This document shows positions 9,063 through 20,245 of a stretch of 64,000 nt of DNA, one piece after another; position 1 is the first letter of the stretch; the number at the start of each line of letters is the position of its first letter. The DNA lies in the NCBI GenBank assembly GCA_913774925.1, contig CAJYKB010000047.1, positions 22,713-86,712 on the forward strand, given 5' to 3'. The notes beneath the pieces are model-generated. The model saw only the letters and a program-made list of their open reading frames with translations, was not told the DNA's origin and did not search any database. A program made the translations under genes and the position numbers. This DNA comes from an uncultured Sphingomonas sp. Lineage in GTDB: Bacteria > Pseudomonadota > Alphaproteobacteria > Sphingomonadales > Sphingomonadaceae.

Positions 9063-10484
9063 TCAGCCCGTGGTCACGACCTTTACCAGCATGCCCGTGC
9101 GAAGCGGCGCGTCCGGGTCCAGCCCGTTGAGCGTCATGAACCGCTCGCGCTGGAGTGTGGGATAGGCCATCTGCCGCGCGAACGTGTCGATCGTGTCGCC
9201 GGACTTCACGGACATGATGCGGATGCGCTTACCGGTGATCGCGTTCGCCTGCGCGGGCGTCAGCACGCCGACGCTTTCCACCAGCGACGCCAGCGGTCGG
9301 ATCCCCTGCCCCGCTGGGGTGACGATCGTGAACCAGTTGGTGGCGTTGGGAAAGCGATAGGCGACGATGGTCGCATCGACCGCGCGGCCGTTCGCGGACG
9401 CGCGCGTGGTCGAGGCGGCGTAGCGCACGCCATTGGCGGTGCCAGACGTCACCTCGCCGGTGGCATCGGCGCCCAGCTGGCGGAACCGCGCGGCGATGAA
9501 TGCGGCGAGATCGTCGGTCGCCGCCGCGGTCTTCATCTGCGCCTGCCCCCCGCTGCCCGCGACCGTCACCGCGTCCGCCCCGTTGGCGATCGTATAGCCC
9601 TGCGGCGCGGTGAAGCGCAGCCGAAGCCCGGGATGGCGGAAGGTCTGCCCCTCGACCACGCCTTCGCGCGGATCGTCGTCGTAGCGCAGCCCGTCCAGGC
9701 GCCGAAGGAAGGCGGTATCCTGTGGCGGGGTCGTCTCGGCGCGCCCGGTCGCCTGCGCCAGCTTCGCGGCTCGGCGCACGCGCTCCAGGCTGTTGGGGTG
9801 CGTCGAAGCCCAGGTCGGCAGCGCATTGGCGTCGCGCCCGGCCGCACGCGCCTGCAGCGTCGTCGCAGCGTTCAGCTGCGCCAGCATGTCGGCGGCGGCA
9901 TAGGGATCGTACCCAGCGGCGGTGATGTACTTCACCCCCAGCGCGTCGGCGGCATATTCCTGATCGCGCCCGTATTTCAGCGTGTAGAGCCCGGCGGCCT
10001 GCTGCGCGCCGGCACCGACCAGCTGCCCGATCGCGCCATTGCCCGCCACCGCGCCGACGATCCCCGCCAGCACGCCACCGATCGACGCCGTGCGGTTGCG
10101 CCCCGCCGAGTGGCGCGCGGCGACATGCCCCACCTCATGCCCCATCACCGACGCCAGCTCCGCCTCGCTGTTCATCAGCGCCATCAACTGCCGCGTGATG
10201 TAGATGTAGCCACCGGGGATCGCGAAGGCGTTCTCCACCGGTGAATTGAGTAGCGCAACGGTGAAATCGCCCTGCGCGTTCGACAGTCCGGACTGGACCG
10301 CGACCCGCTTGCCCACCTGCTCCACATAGGCCGCCTGCGGGCCATCGTACTTGCCGCCGAACTCGGCCAGCAGCTGCGGATTGGCCTGCGCGCCCTGTGC
10401 CTTGTCGGTCGCCGATATCGACTGCGCGCCCGCGGGCACCGCGAGCATGACGAGCGCGGTGGCGGCGAGCAGATGGCGTGACAT
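9063..10484 (-). CDS. M48 family metalloprotease, periplasmic, with C-terminal LysM-like segment
   Basis: Signal peptide; 'VMGHEVGHVAARH' HExxH; 'MSVKSGDTIDTFARQM' LysM-like tail. Confidence 0.92.
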   Translation of the reverse strand: MSRHLLAATALVMLAVPAGAQSISATDKAQGAQANPQLLAEFGGKYDGPQAAYVEQVGKRVAVQSGLSNAQGDFTVALLNSPVENAFAIPGGYIYITRQLMALMNSEAELASVMGHEVGHVAARHSAGRNRTASIGGVLAGIVGAVAGNGAIGQLVGAGAQQAAGLYTLKYGRDQEYAADALGVKYITAAGYDPYAAADMLAQLNAATTLQARAAGRDANALPTWASTHPNSLERVRRAAKLAQATGRAETTPPQDTAFLRRLDGLRYDDDPREGVVEGQTFRHPGLRLRFTAPQGYTIANGADAVTVAGSGGQAQMKTAAATDDLAAFIAARFRQLGADATGEVTSGTANGVRYAASTTRASANGRAVDATIVAYRFPNATNWFTIVTPAGQGIRPLASLVESVGVLTPAQANAITGKRIRIMSVKSGDTIDTFARQMAYPTLQRERFMTLNGLDPDAPLRTGMLVKVVTTG

Positions 10485-10549
10485 GGATCGATCCTCCCGT
10501 TTCGGACACAAATGCGGGAAGGCGGCACGGGTTTCCAGAGGCAGGAACG

Positions 10550-10950
10550 CTAATCAACCCAGTCGATCGCCACCGGCGCGTCGATCCCGAGCACCGCGTG
10601 CACCGGACAGGCGTGTGCCGCCGCCTCCAGTCGCCGGCGCTGGTCGGCGTCGAACGTGCCGGGAATCCGCAACGTCACCGACAGCCGCGCGATACGGCGC
10701 GGGCCGTCGGCCATGTCCTTGGTCACCGTCGCGGTGGCACCGGCGATATCGCACTCCATCGATCGCGCCGCCATCCCCATCATGGTGAGGACGCAGCTGC
10801 CCAGCGACACCGCCAGCAGATCGCTCGGCGAGAAGCCCTCGCCGCGGCCCTGGTTATCGATCGGCGCGTCGGTCACGACGACGCTGCCCGACGCGTCGTG
10901 GACCGCGCGGCAGCGTAGCGCACCGTCATAGGTGACGAGCGTCGCCGCCA

Positions 10951-10951
<1 letters not shown>
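10550..10951 (-). CDS. OsmC family protein
   Basis: 'GFSPSDLLAVSLGSCVLTMMGMAAR', 'AAHACPVHAVLG' typical OsmC/Ohr fold motifs. Confidence 0.92.
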
Positions 10952-13140
<2,189 letters not shown>

Positions 13141-13190
13141 AAGATGCTTCTATCGGCCGCCGCATTGCAACACGCGAGACACAAAAAATT

Positions 13191-13221
13191 GGCCCCCGCC
13201 GCGGGAGTTGCGGCGGGGGCC
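13191..13221 (-). terminator. Rho-independent terminator of the 13251-13589 gene
   Basis: ggcccccgccgc-gggagtt-gcggcgggggcc 12-bp stem, followed on the minus strand by AATTTTTTG. Confidence 0.88.
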
Positions 13222-13250
13222 AGATGATCCCGTCAGAGGGGACGGAAACT

Positions 13251-13589
13251 TCAGTTGTTCGCCATCGTCGGGGCGGTGATCCCGGCCTTGGCATTGCAGG
13301 CGCCCAGCTGCGCCGCGTCGAAGGTCTTGCCCCCCGCCGAGAAGGCGGTCAGCCCGCCGACGTCGCGCGCCAGCAGCTGGCACAGGATCGCGTCGCGCTC
13401 CGGCGCACGGGCGGCGACCAGCGCGCCGTTTTCGACGTGCCAGGCGGTCGAACGGGTTATGAGGCGCGCCTTGGTCGGCGCGGCGGCCGGGGTGGCGACG
13501 TAATAGGCGCCGGCGGGCTGCGCCTGGACACCGGCAGCGGCCAGCGTGGCGGCGGAGGCGACGATCGCGGAGATGACGGCACGAAGCAT
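13251..13589 (-). CDS. Secreted hypothetical protein (CC_3452-like)
   Basis: Signal peptide MLRAVISAIVASAATLAAAGVQA; 'LITRSTAWHVENGALVAARAPERDAILCQLLAR' resembles the alphaproteobacterial CC_3452 family. Confidence 0.7.
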   Translation of the reverse strand: MLRAVISAIVASAATLAAAGVQAQPAGAYYVATPAAAPTKARLITRSTAWHVENGALVAARAPERDAILCQLLARDVGGLTAFSAGGKTFDAAQLGACNAKAGITAPTMANN

Positions 13590-13636
13590 CGGACGATTCC
13601 CTGTTGAGTTGCTGATCGCTACCTAGATGCTGCGTA

Positions 13637-13669
13637 TGCGAGTTGCAAGCGGAAACTCGCACTTGCGAG
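13637..13669. promoter_or_regulatory. Candidate operator with three TGCGAG half-sites (inverted repeats)
   Basis: TGCGAGTT (13637-13644) / AACTCGCA (13654-13661) and overlapping CTCGCA-CT-TGCGAG (13656-13669) in the divergent intergenic region. Confidence 0.65.
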
Positions 13670-13729
13670 TAGCTGATCGAAACTTATTTCTTACAATTCC
13701 GGACGGGTCGTGCAAATGGGTTGACGCCG

Positions 13730-14230
13730 ATGCCCGTTCGGCAGGAGACTTGGCCGGTGGGAAACGTGCGTGAAGATCTGGCCGAGTGCAGCCTGCCGGC
13801 GGCGCTGGAATCGATGGGCGAGCGCTGGGCGTTCCTGATCCTGCGCGCCGCGTTCAACGGCCTGCATCATTTCGAGGAGTTCCAGCAGGAACTGGGCATC
13901 GCGCGCAACATCCTGGCCAACCGGCTGGCGCGCTTCGTCGAACATGGCATCATGGAGCGCGCGTCCGTGCCGGAGGATCGGCGCAAGATCGTCTACAATC
14001 TGACCGAGAAGGGCTTCGCGCTGCTGCCGACGATGGTCGCGCTGCGGCAATGGGGCGAGCGGTGGGAGACGGGGTGTCCGGCGTTCCCGATCCTGGTCGA
14101 CGTGCGCGACGGCCGCCCGATCCGCGAGGTCGCGGTGCTGAGCCACGACGGGCGCGTGCTGGGCAAGACCGACATGCACTGGGCGTTGCCGTCGGAGGTC
14201 AATGCGTCCGAGGTGCGCGCGGCGGAATAA
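13730..14230 (+). CDS. HxlR family winged-helix transcriptional regulator
   Basis: 'CSLPAALESMGERWAFLILRAAFNGLHHFEEFQQELGIARNILANRLARFVEHGIMER'. Alternative start at 13721. Confidence 0.93.
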   Translation: MPVRQETWPVGNVREDLAECSLPAALESMGERWAFLILRAAFNGLHHFEEFQQELGIARNILANRLARFVEHGIMERASVPEDRRKIVYNLTEKGFALLPTMVALRQWGERWETGCPAFPILVDVRDGRPIREVAVLSHDGRVLGKTDMHWALPSEVNASEVRAAE

Positions 14231-14367
14231 CCTGTTCATCGTCATTCCTGCGGGGGCGGGGATCCAGAACCGCTGCCTTCACGCTTCTACAAGCGATCTC
14301 AGCGCACCTGGATCCCTGCCTGCACGAAACCTCTGCGAACGTCTCTTCCTAGGTTCCGTTAGACCTG

Positions 14368-14462
14368 TCACCCCGGACGTGTTCCGGGGTCCACCGTTAC
14401 GCAAGATCAAAGGCTTGTGAGTTCGCGGCTCGGTGGATGCCGGAACAAGTCCGGCATGACGA
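14368..14462. repeat. Intergenic inverted repeat, 'GTCACCCCGGACGTGTTCCGGGGTCC ... GGATGCCGGAACAAGTCCGGCATGAC' family
   Basis: Two outward arms, each itself palindromic; second copy of the family at 18841-18942. Confidence 0.85.
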
Positions 14463-14514
14463 TGGCGACTTTCGCGGAGGTCTCGCTTGCGCGGGAATGA
14501 CGATGATAGGCGAT

Positions 14515-16029
14515 CTACCGCGTCAAACTGCCCTCATTCGCCAGCGTCGCCTCCTCCGCGCGGGGCACGCGGCGAAACAGCGCGCGGTCGGCCGGCCCCA
14601 GCGCGAACTTCCACAGCAGCAACACGTAACTGCCCGCGATCAGCGGCAGCCCGACCAGCAGCCGCACGCCGCTCGGCAGCGGCAGCCAGTGAGTCGCCGC
14701 CCAGCCGAGCCCGCCCGCCACCGCCAGCGCCACCACCAGCGACCGACGCCACGGCGACACGGGCGCGGCCAGCAGCCCGCGCAACAGCCGCGTCTTCACC
14801 ACCGACATCAGCGCAAAGGCGGTCATCAGCGCGATCGCCGGCCCCGCCGCCTGCCATTCCAGCGGCCAGTCGAGCGCGCGCATCGCCAGCACCAACATCA
14901 CGCTGAGCAGGATCTGGAACGCCAGCATCGCCGCCGACACCATCAGATTGCGGTGCCGCGCGATATAGACCAGCGCGGATTCGGCGGTCGCGCCGGGTGA
15001 CGCCAGTACCTCCGCGGTCAGCAGAAAGGCCAATGCCGCGCTGCCCGCGACGAACTGCGGCCCCAGCACCGTCATCACCGACGTCGCGGGGATCGCGCCC
15101 ATCAGCGCCAGCCCCCCCTGCGCCGCCATGATCCAGAACGCGACCTGCCGGACCTGGTTGGCGACCGCGGCGGGATCGTTTTCCGCCAGACTGCGCGTAA
15201 TGACCGGGCCCAGGATCGGGTCGAAACTGGTCTTCAGCTTGCCCGGCAACGTCGCGACCTGCTGCGCCATGTAATAGATGCCGACGACCTTGGGCGCGAA
15301 CATCAGCCCCAGGATGAAGCGGTCGACGTTGCGCATCGACCATTCCAGCGCGTCGGCGCCGGCGAGCGGCGCGTTGTCGCGCGCCAGCGACAGGATCTCG
15401 CGGACCCGCGGCGACCACCCGCGCGGCAGGCCGTAGCTGCGCACGAACGGCACGATCGACGCGATCAGCGCCGCCACCATCGACGCGACATAGGACAGCA
15501 CCAGCCCGTCCTTGATCGTGAGGAAGCTGAACACCCACGCCGCGCCCGAGATCGTCCATGGCTCCACGATCGCTCGCGCGGTCACCGCCGCTTTCACGTT
15601 ATGGCGATAAGCGAGCGCGGCGAGGCTGACGTCGGACCAGGCCACCGCCAGGATGATGAGCGGCAGATAGCCGTCCAGCCCCCTCACCTCGGTATTGGCG
15701 TACATCACCTGCGGAAAGGTCCACAGCACCGCGCTGGCGGCGAGCGACAGCAGCCCCGCGACGACCATCCCGTCCCATACGACGTGCGCGTGCGGGCGCG
15801 TGGTGGTGGCCAGCGCCTGCGCCAGCCCGCGCTTCAGCCCCAGCGTGGCGAGCAGCGCGGCGAGTTCCACCACCACCACGGCGAGTGCGAAACGACCGAC
15901 CAGCGCCGGGCCGTAGATATGCCCGGCGATGAACAGGAACGGCATCCGCGCGGCGAGGCGCAGGATGAACCCCGCCATGTTGGTCCGTCCGCCCTTCGCC
16001 AGCTGCGCGATATCGCGCTTCTCGCTCAA
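14515..16029 (-). CDS. Polysaccharide/oligosaccharide flippase (Wzx/MATE-like membrane protein)
   Basis: ~12 hydrophobic segments; 'NMAGFILRLAARMPFLFIAGHIYGPALVGRFALAVVVVEL...NVDRFILGLMFAPKVVGIYYMAQQV'. Confidence 0.88.
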   Translation of the reverse strand: MSEKRDIAQLAKGGRTNMAGFILRLAARMPFLFIAGHIYGPALVGRFALAVVVVELAALLATLGLKRGLAQALATTTRPHAHVVWDGMVVAGLLSLAASAVLWTFPQVMYANTEVRGLDGYLPLIILAVAWSDVSLAALAYRHNVKAAVTARAIVEPWTISGAAWVFSFLTIKDGLVLSYVASMVAALIASIVPFVRSYGLPRGWSPRVREILSLARDNAPLAGADALEWSMRNVDRFILGLMFAPKVVGIYYMAQQVATLPGKLKTSFDPILGPVITRSLAENDPAAVANQVRQVAFWIMAAQGGLALMGAIPATSVMTVLGPQFVAGSAALAFLLTAEVLASPGATAESALVYIARHRNLMVSAAMLAFQILLSVMLVLAMRALDWPLEWQAAGPAIALMTAFALMSVVKTRLLRGLLAAPVSPWRRSLVVALAVAGGLGWAATHWLPLPSGVRLLVGLPLIAGSYVLLLWKFALGPADRALFRRVPRAEEATLANEGSLTR

Positions 16030-18782
16030 TGCGCGGCGCCCCAGCTCTTGCCGGTGCCTATCTCCACCGCCAGCGGCACGTCGAGTACGACCGCGGGTTC
16101 CGCCGCGGTCGCCATGACGCGCTCGATCACCAGCTTCGCCGCCTCCACGTCACCCTCGGGCAGTTCGAAGACGAGTTCGTCATGCACCTGGAGCAGCATG
16201 CGGACGTGGCCCAGCCCGGCCTCGGCCAGCGCCGGCTCCATCCGCGCCATCGCGCGCTTGATGATGTCCGCCGACGTGCCTTGGATCGGGGCGTTGATCG
16301 CGGCGCGTTCGGCCCCCTGCCGCTCGTGCTGCACCTTGCTGCGGATGCGCGGGAAGTGCGTCTTGCGCCCGAACAGCGTCTGCGTGAACCCGCGCTCGCG
16401 CACCAGCTGGGTGGTGCTGTGGATATAGTCGCGGATGCCGGGGAAGCGGTCGAAATAGCGATCGATCATCCCCTGCGCTTCGTCCGCGCTGACGTCGAGC
16501 CGCCCGGCCAGCCCCCAGCGGCTGATGCCGTAGAGGATGGCGAAGTTGATCGTCTTCGCGCGCCCGCGGGTGTCGCGGTTCACCTCGCCGAACAGCTCCT
16601 GCGCGGTCAGGCTGTGGATGTCGTCCCCGCGTGCGAACGCTTCCTTCAGCTGTGGCACGTCGGCCATGTGCGCGGCCAGCCGCAGCTCGATCTGCGAATA
16701 GTCCGCCGCGAGGATGACGTTGCCATCGTCCGCCACGAAGGCGTCGCGGATCTGCCGCCCCGTCTCGGTTCGGATCGGGATGTTCTGGAGGTTGGGGTCG
16801 GTCGACGACAGCCGCCCGGTCTGCGCGCCGGTCAGCGAATAGCTGGTATGGACGCGACCCGTCGCGGGGTTGATCTGTTCCTGCAGCGCATCGGTGTAGG
16901 TGTTCTTCAGCTTGGTCAGCTGCCGCCAGTCGAGGACCCGCGCCGCAATCTCCGCGCCGGGCGAATCCTTGTCGGCGGCGAGCCGCTCCATTTCGGTGAC
17001 GTCGGTCGAATAGACCCCGCTCTTGCCCTTGCGGCCGCCCTTCAACCCCATGCGCTCGAACAGCACGTCGCCCAGCTGCTTGGGGCTGCCGATCGTGAAC
17101 GGCTCACCGGCCAGGCCGTGGATCACGCCCTCCAGCTCGCCGATCTGTTTCGAGAAATCGTCGGACAGCTGCGCGAGCTTCGCGGCGTCGACCTTGATAC
17201 CACGCCGCTCCATCCGTGCCACCACCGCCGGCAGCGCGCGGTCGACCATCTCGTAGACGCGCGTCGCGCCCTCGACCGGCAACCGTGCGCGGAAGCGTCG
17301 CCACATCCTCAGCGTCACGTCGGCATCCTCCGCGGCGTAGCGGGTGGCGGCCTTCAGATCGACCTCGTGGAAGCCGAGCGCCTTCTTGCCGGTGCCGACC
17401 ACGTCCTTGTACGCGATGCAGCTGTGCGACAGATGCGTTGCGGCCAGCTCGTCCATGCCGTGCCCGTGCAGCCCGGCGTCGAGGTCGAAGCTGAGCACGA
17501 TCGTATCGTCGTACGGTGCGACCTCGACACCCTGCCGGGCGAGCACGATCAGATCGTATTTCAGGTTGTGCCCTATCTTCAGGACGCTGGCGTCCTCCAG
17601 CAGCGGCTTGAGCTTGGCCAGCGCCACCGCCTTGTCCAGCTGCACCGGCTTCTCGGCGAACATGTCGGTGCCACCATGCGCCAGCGGGATATAGCAGGCG
17701 AGGTTCGGATGCAGCGCCAGCGACACGCCGACCAGATCGGCGGTCATCGGGTCCTTGCCCGTCGTCTCGGTATCGATCGCGACGAACCCCTGATGCCGCG
17801 CGACCGTGATCCAGCGGTCGAGCGTCAGTTCGTCCACCACCGTCTCGTAGCCGTCGTGGTTGCAGGGCTCGTCCTCCTGCTCGGGCACGCCCACCGCCTC
17901 GGGCTGCGGCGCGTCGGCGACCTGCTCCAGCCGAGACAGCAGTGTGCGGAAGCCGTGATGCTCGAGGAACGCGCGCAGCGGCGCGTCCGGAATGCCCTGC
18001 AACGCCAGCTCGTCGAGCGGCTGCGGCAACGGCGCATCGCATTTCAGCGTCACCAGCACCTTCGACAGCCGTGCCGCCTCGGCATGCTCGATCAGATTGT
18101 CGCGCAGCTTCCCCTTCTTCATCCCCTCCGCCGCGGCGAGGACGGATTCGAGGTCGCCATGCTCGGCGATCAGCTTCGACGCGGTCTTCGGCCCGACGCC
18201 GGGAACGCCGGGGACGTTGTCGACGCTGTCGCCCATCAGCGCCAGCACGTCGCCCAGCTTTTCCGGTCCGACGCCGAACTTCTCGACCACGTAATCGGGG
18301 CCGAGCGTACGGTTGTTCATCGTGTCGAGCATGTCGACCGACGGATCGGTCATCAGCTGCATCAGATCCTTGTCGGAGCTGACGATCGTCACCTGCCACC
18401 CCTGCGCCAGCGCGGCCTGGGTGTAGCAGGCGATGATATCGTCCGCCTCCAGCCCCTCTTCCTCGATACACGGCAGGCTGAACGCGCGCGTGGCGTCGCG
18501 GATCATCGGGAATTGCGGGACGAGGTCCTCGGGCGGCGGCGGGCGGTGCGCCTTGTACTGATCGTACAGGTCGTTGCGGAACGTCTTGCTCGACTTGTCG
18601 AGGATGACCGCCATGTGCGTCGGCCCGTCCGCCCGATGCAACTGATCCGCCAGCTTCCACAGCATCGCGGTATAGCCGTAGACGGCGCCGACCGGCTCGC
18701 CATGCTTGTTGGTGAGCGGCGGCAGACGGTGATAGGCCCGGAAGATATAGCCCGATCCGTCGACGAGATAGAGGTGCGGCAT
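16026..18782 (-). CDS. polA: DNA polymerase I
   Basis: 5' nuclease, 3'-5' exonuclease (AIDTETTGKDPM) and polymerase (ADYSQIELRLAAHMA, FAILYGIS, VHDELVFE) domains. Confidence 0.98.
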   Translation of the reverse strand: MPHLYLVDGSGYIFRAYHRLPPLTNKHGEPVGAVYGYTAMLWKLADQLHRADGPTHMAVILDKSSKTFRNDLYDQYKAHRPPPPEDLVPQFPMIRDATRAFSLPCIEEEGLEADDIIACYTQAALAQGWQVTIVSSDKDLMQLMTDPSVDMLDTMNNRTLGPDYVVEKFGVGPEKLGDVLALMGDSVDNVPGVPGVGPKTASKLIAEHGDLESVLAAAEGMKKGKLRDNLIEHAEAARLSKVLVTLKCDAPLPQPLDELALQGIPDAPLRAFLEHHGFRTLLSRLEQVADAPQPEAVGVPEQEDEPCNHDGYETVVDELTLDRWITVARHQGFVAIDTETTGKDPMTADLVGVSLALHPNLACYIPLAHGGTDMFAEKPVQLDKAVALAKLKPLLEDASVLKIGHNLKYDLIVLARQGVEVAPYDDTIVLSFDLDAGLHGHGMDELAATHLSHSCIAYKDVVGTGKKALGFHEVDLKAATRYAAEDADVTLRMWRRFRARLPVEGATRVYEMVDRALPAVVARMERRGIKVDAAKLAQLSDDFSKQIGELEGVIHGLAGEPFTIGSPKQLGDVLFERMGLKGGRKGKSGVYSTDVTEMERLAADKDSPGAEIAARVLDWRQLTKLKNTYTDALQEQINPATGRVHTSYSLTGAQTGRLSSTDPNLQNIPIRTETGRQIRDAFVADDGNVILAADYSQIELRLAAHMADVPQLKEAFARGDDIHSLTAQELFGEVNRDTRGRAKTINFAILYGISRWGLAGRLDVSADEAQGMIDRYFDRFPGIRDYIHSTTQLVRERGFTQTLFGRKTHFPRIRSKVQHERQGAERAAINAPIQGTSADIIKRAMARMEPALAEAGLGHVRMLLQVHDELVFELPEGDVEAAKLVIERVMATAAEPAVVLDVPLAVEIGTGKSWGAAH

Positions 18783-18840
18783 GACGGCTGCCCTACCGGG
18801 ATTCGCGCGGGGGCGAAACCGGTTAGCGATGCTCCTCGCC

Positions 18841-18942
18841 GTCATGCCGGACTTGTTCCGGCATCCAGGGTTCCGCGCGCCTCACCGACGCTTGGTTCGC
18901 TGAACCCTGGACCACGGAACAAGTCCGGGGTGACCGCGTGCG
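18841..18942. repeat. Second copy of the GTCATGCCGGACTTGTTCCGGCATCC intergenic element
   Basis: gtcatgccggacttgttccggcatccagggtt ... aaccctggaccacggaacaagtccggggtgac long imperfect palindrome. Confidence 0.85.
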
Positions 18943-18957
18943 CGTGGCGGGGGCGCC

Positions 18958-20079
18958 CTATTCGGTACTCTCGTCCGCCTCGGTCACCCCACCACGCGGC
19001 TGTGCACCGGTCAGCGCGGCGCAGACGTTCTGGATGAGCTGCTGGCGCTCGCGCATCGGGCGGGTCGTATCGCCGATCATCACCGCGATCGCATAGCGCC
19101 GCCCATCGGGCGCGGTCAGAATGCCGACGTCGTTGAACCCGGCGTTGCGCCGTCCCAGCTCCTGCCCGGTGCCGGTCTTGTGCGCCAGCGACCAGCCCGC
19201 CGGCGTCGCGGCGCGCAGCCGGGCGTGGCCGGTGCGCGACGCGGTCATCGTGTCGATCAGGATCCGCGTCGACGTTTCGCTCAGCAATTCGCCGCGCGCC
19301 AGCCGGGCGAGCGCCGCGGTCATTCCCCGGGGCGTCGCGCCATCGGGGGGATTGTCGATATAGCGTTGCATCGCCGCCTGCCGCACCTCGGGCGCGAGCC
19401 GCGCGCGCGCCGCCTCGAACCCGCGGCCCAGGCTCATCGACTGGGTCCAGGTCACGCCCGCGGTCCCGCTCTGCAACAGCCGCTCGCCGGGGCCGAAGCG
19501 GATGCCGGTGATGTCCTTCGCCGCCAGGAAGCGCCGCACCGCGGCGGGCCCGCCGACATATTGCAGCAGCCGGTCGTTGGCGGTGTTGTCGCTCTGCGTC
19601 AGCGCACGCGTCAGCAGCCCGCCGATCGTCGTCTGATAGCCCGCGCCGTTGACCAGCGAAGCGATAGGCTGGTGGAACAGCGTCAGGTCGTCGCGCGTGA
19701 CCAGCACCGGCGTGTCGAGCGTCAGCCGACCCGCATCGCGTTGCGAGAAGACGGTCATCGCGACCCACAATTTGCTGACGCTCTGCTGCGGCAGCGACAG
19801 ATCGCCCCCACTCGACACCACCCAGCCCTCATCGACCGAGCGGATCGCGGCGCCCGCCTTCCCGCCGAAGTCGCGGATCAGCATGTCGACGCGCGCCTGC
19901 AACGCCCGCGGCGGCATCGCCGGTTGCGTCGCCACCGGCGGCGGGGGCAGCGGCACGGATACCAGCGGCGCCGGCGGGGGCGCGGGAATCAGCGCGGATC
20001 CCGCGCCCGCGCCACATCCCGCGATCAGCAGCGATCCGGCGATGACCGCGATCCGGTGGCCCAGAGTCCTGCTATTCAT
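18958..20079 (-). CDS. Class A beta-lactamase-like serine hydrolase, putative lipoprotein
   Basis: Lipobox 'LLIAGC'; SVSK (SxxK), SDN in 'TQSDNTANDRLLQYVGGP', KTG in 'AHKTGTGQELG'. Confidence 0.85.
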   Translation of the reverse strand: MNSRTLGHRIAVIAGSLLIAGCGAGAGSALIPAPPPAPLVSVPLPPPPVATQPAMPPRALQARVDMLIRDFGGKAGAAIRSVDEGWVVSSGGDLSLPQQSVSKLWVAMTVFSQRDAGRLTLDTPVLVTRDDLTLFHQPIASLVNGAGYQTTIGGLLTRALTQSDNTANDRLLQYVGGPAAVRRFLAAKDITGIRFGPGERLLQSGTAGVTWTQSMSLGRGFEAARARLAPEVRQAAMQRYIDNPPDGATPRGMTAALARLARGELLSETSTRILIDTMTASRTGHARLRAATPAGWSLAHKTGTGQELGRRNAGFNDVGILTAPDGRRYAIAVMIGDTTRPMRERQQLIQNVCAALTGAQPRGGVTEADESTE

Positions 20080-20245
20080 GTCGTCCGCAACCGCCCCTGC
20101 ATCAGGCGACCCTGTGGCCGTGGGGGCGGAGGTGACAATCCCGTGGAGTCGCCCGCTGCGACGACTGCGCCCGCCCGCACGACGAATGGTGACGACCTCG
20201 CCCGTCATCGGCAGGATGTTGATTCAGGTGGGGTTTGCGCAGCGC

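Noticed and set aside
16029-19037. 1002-aa plus-strand ORF opposite polA
   Set aside because: Arg/Leu/His-rich shadow ORF from high GC; complete polA on the other strand explains the open frame.
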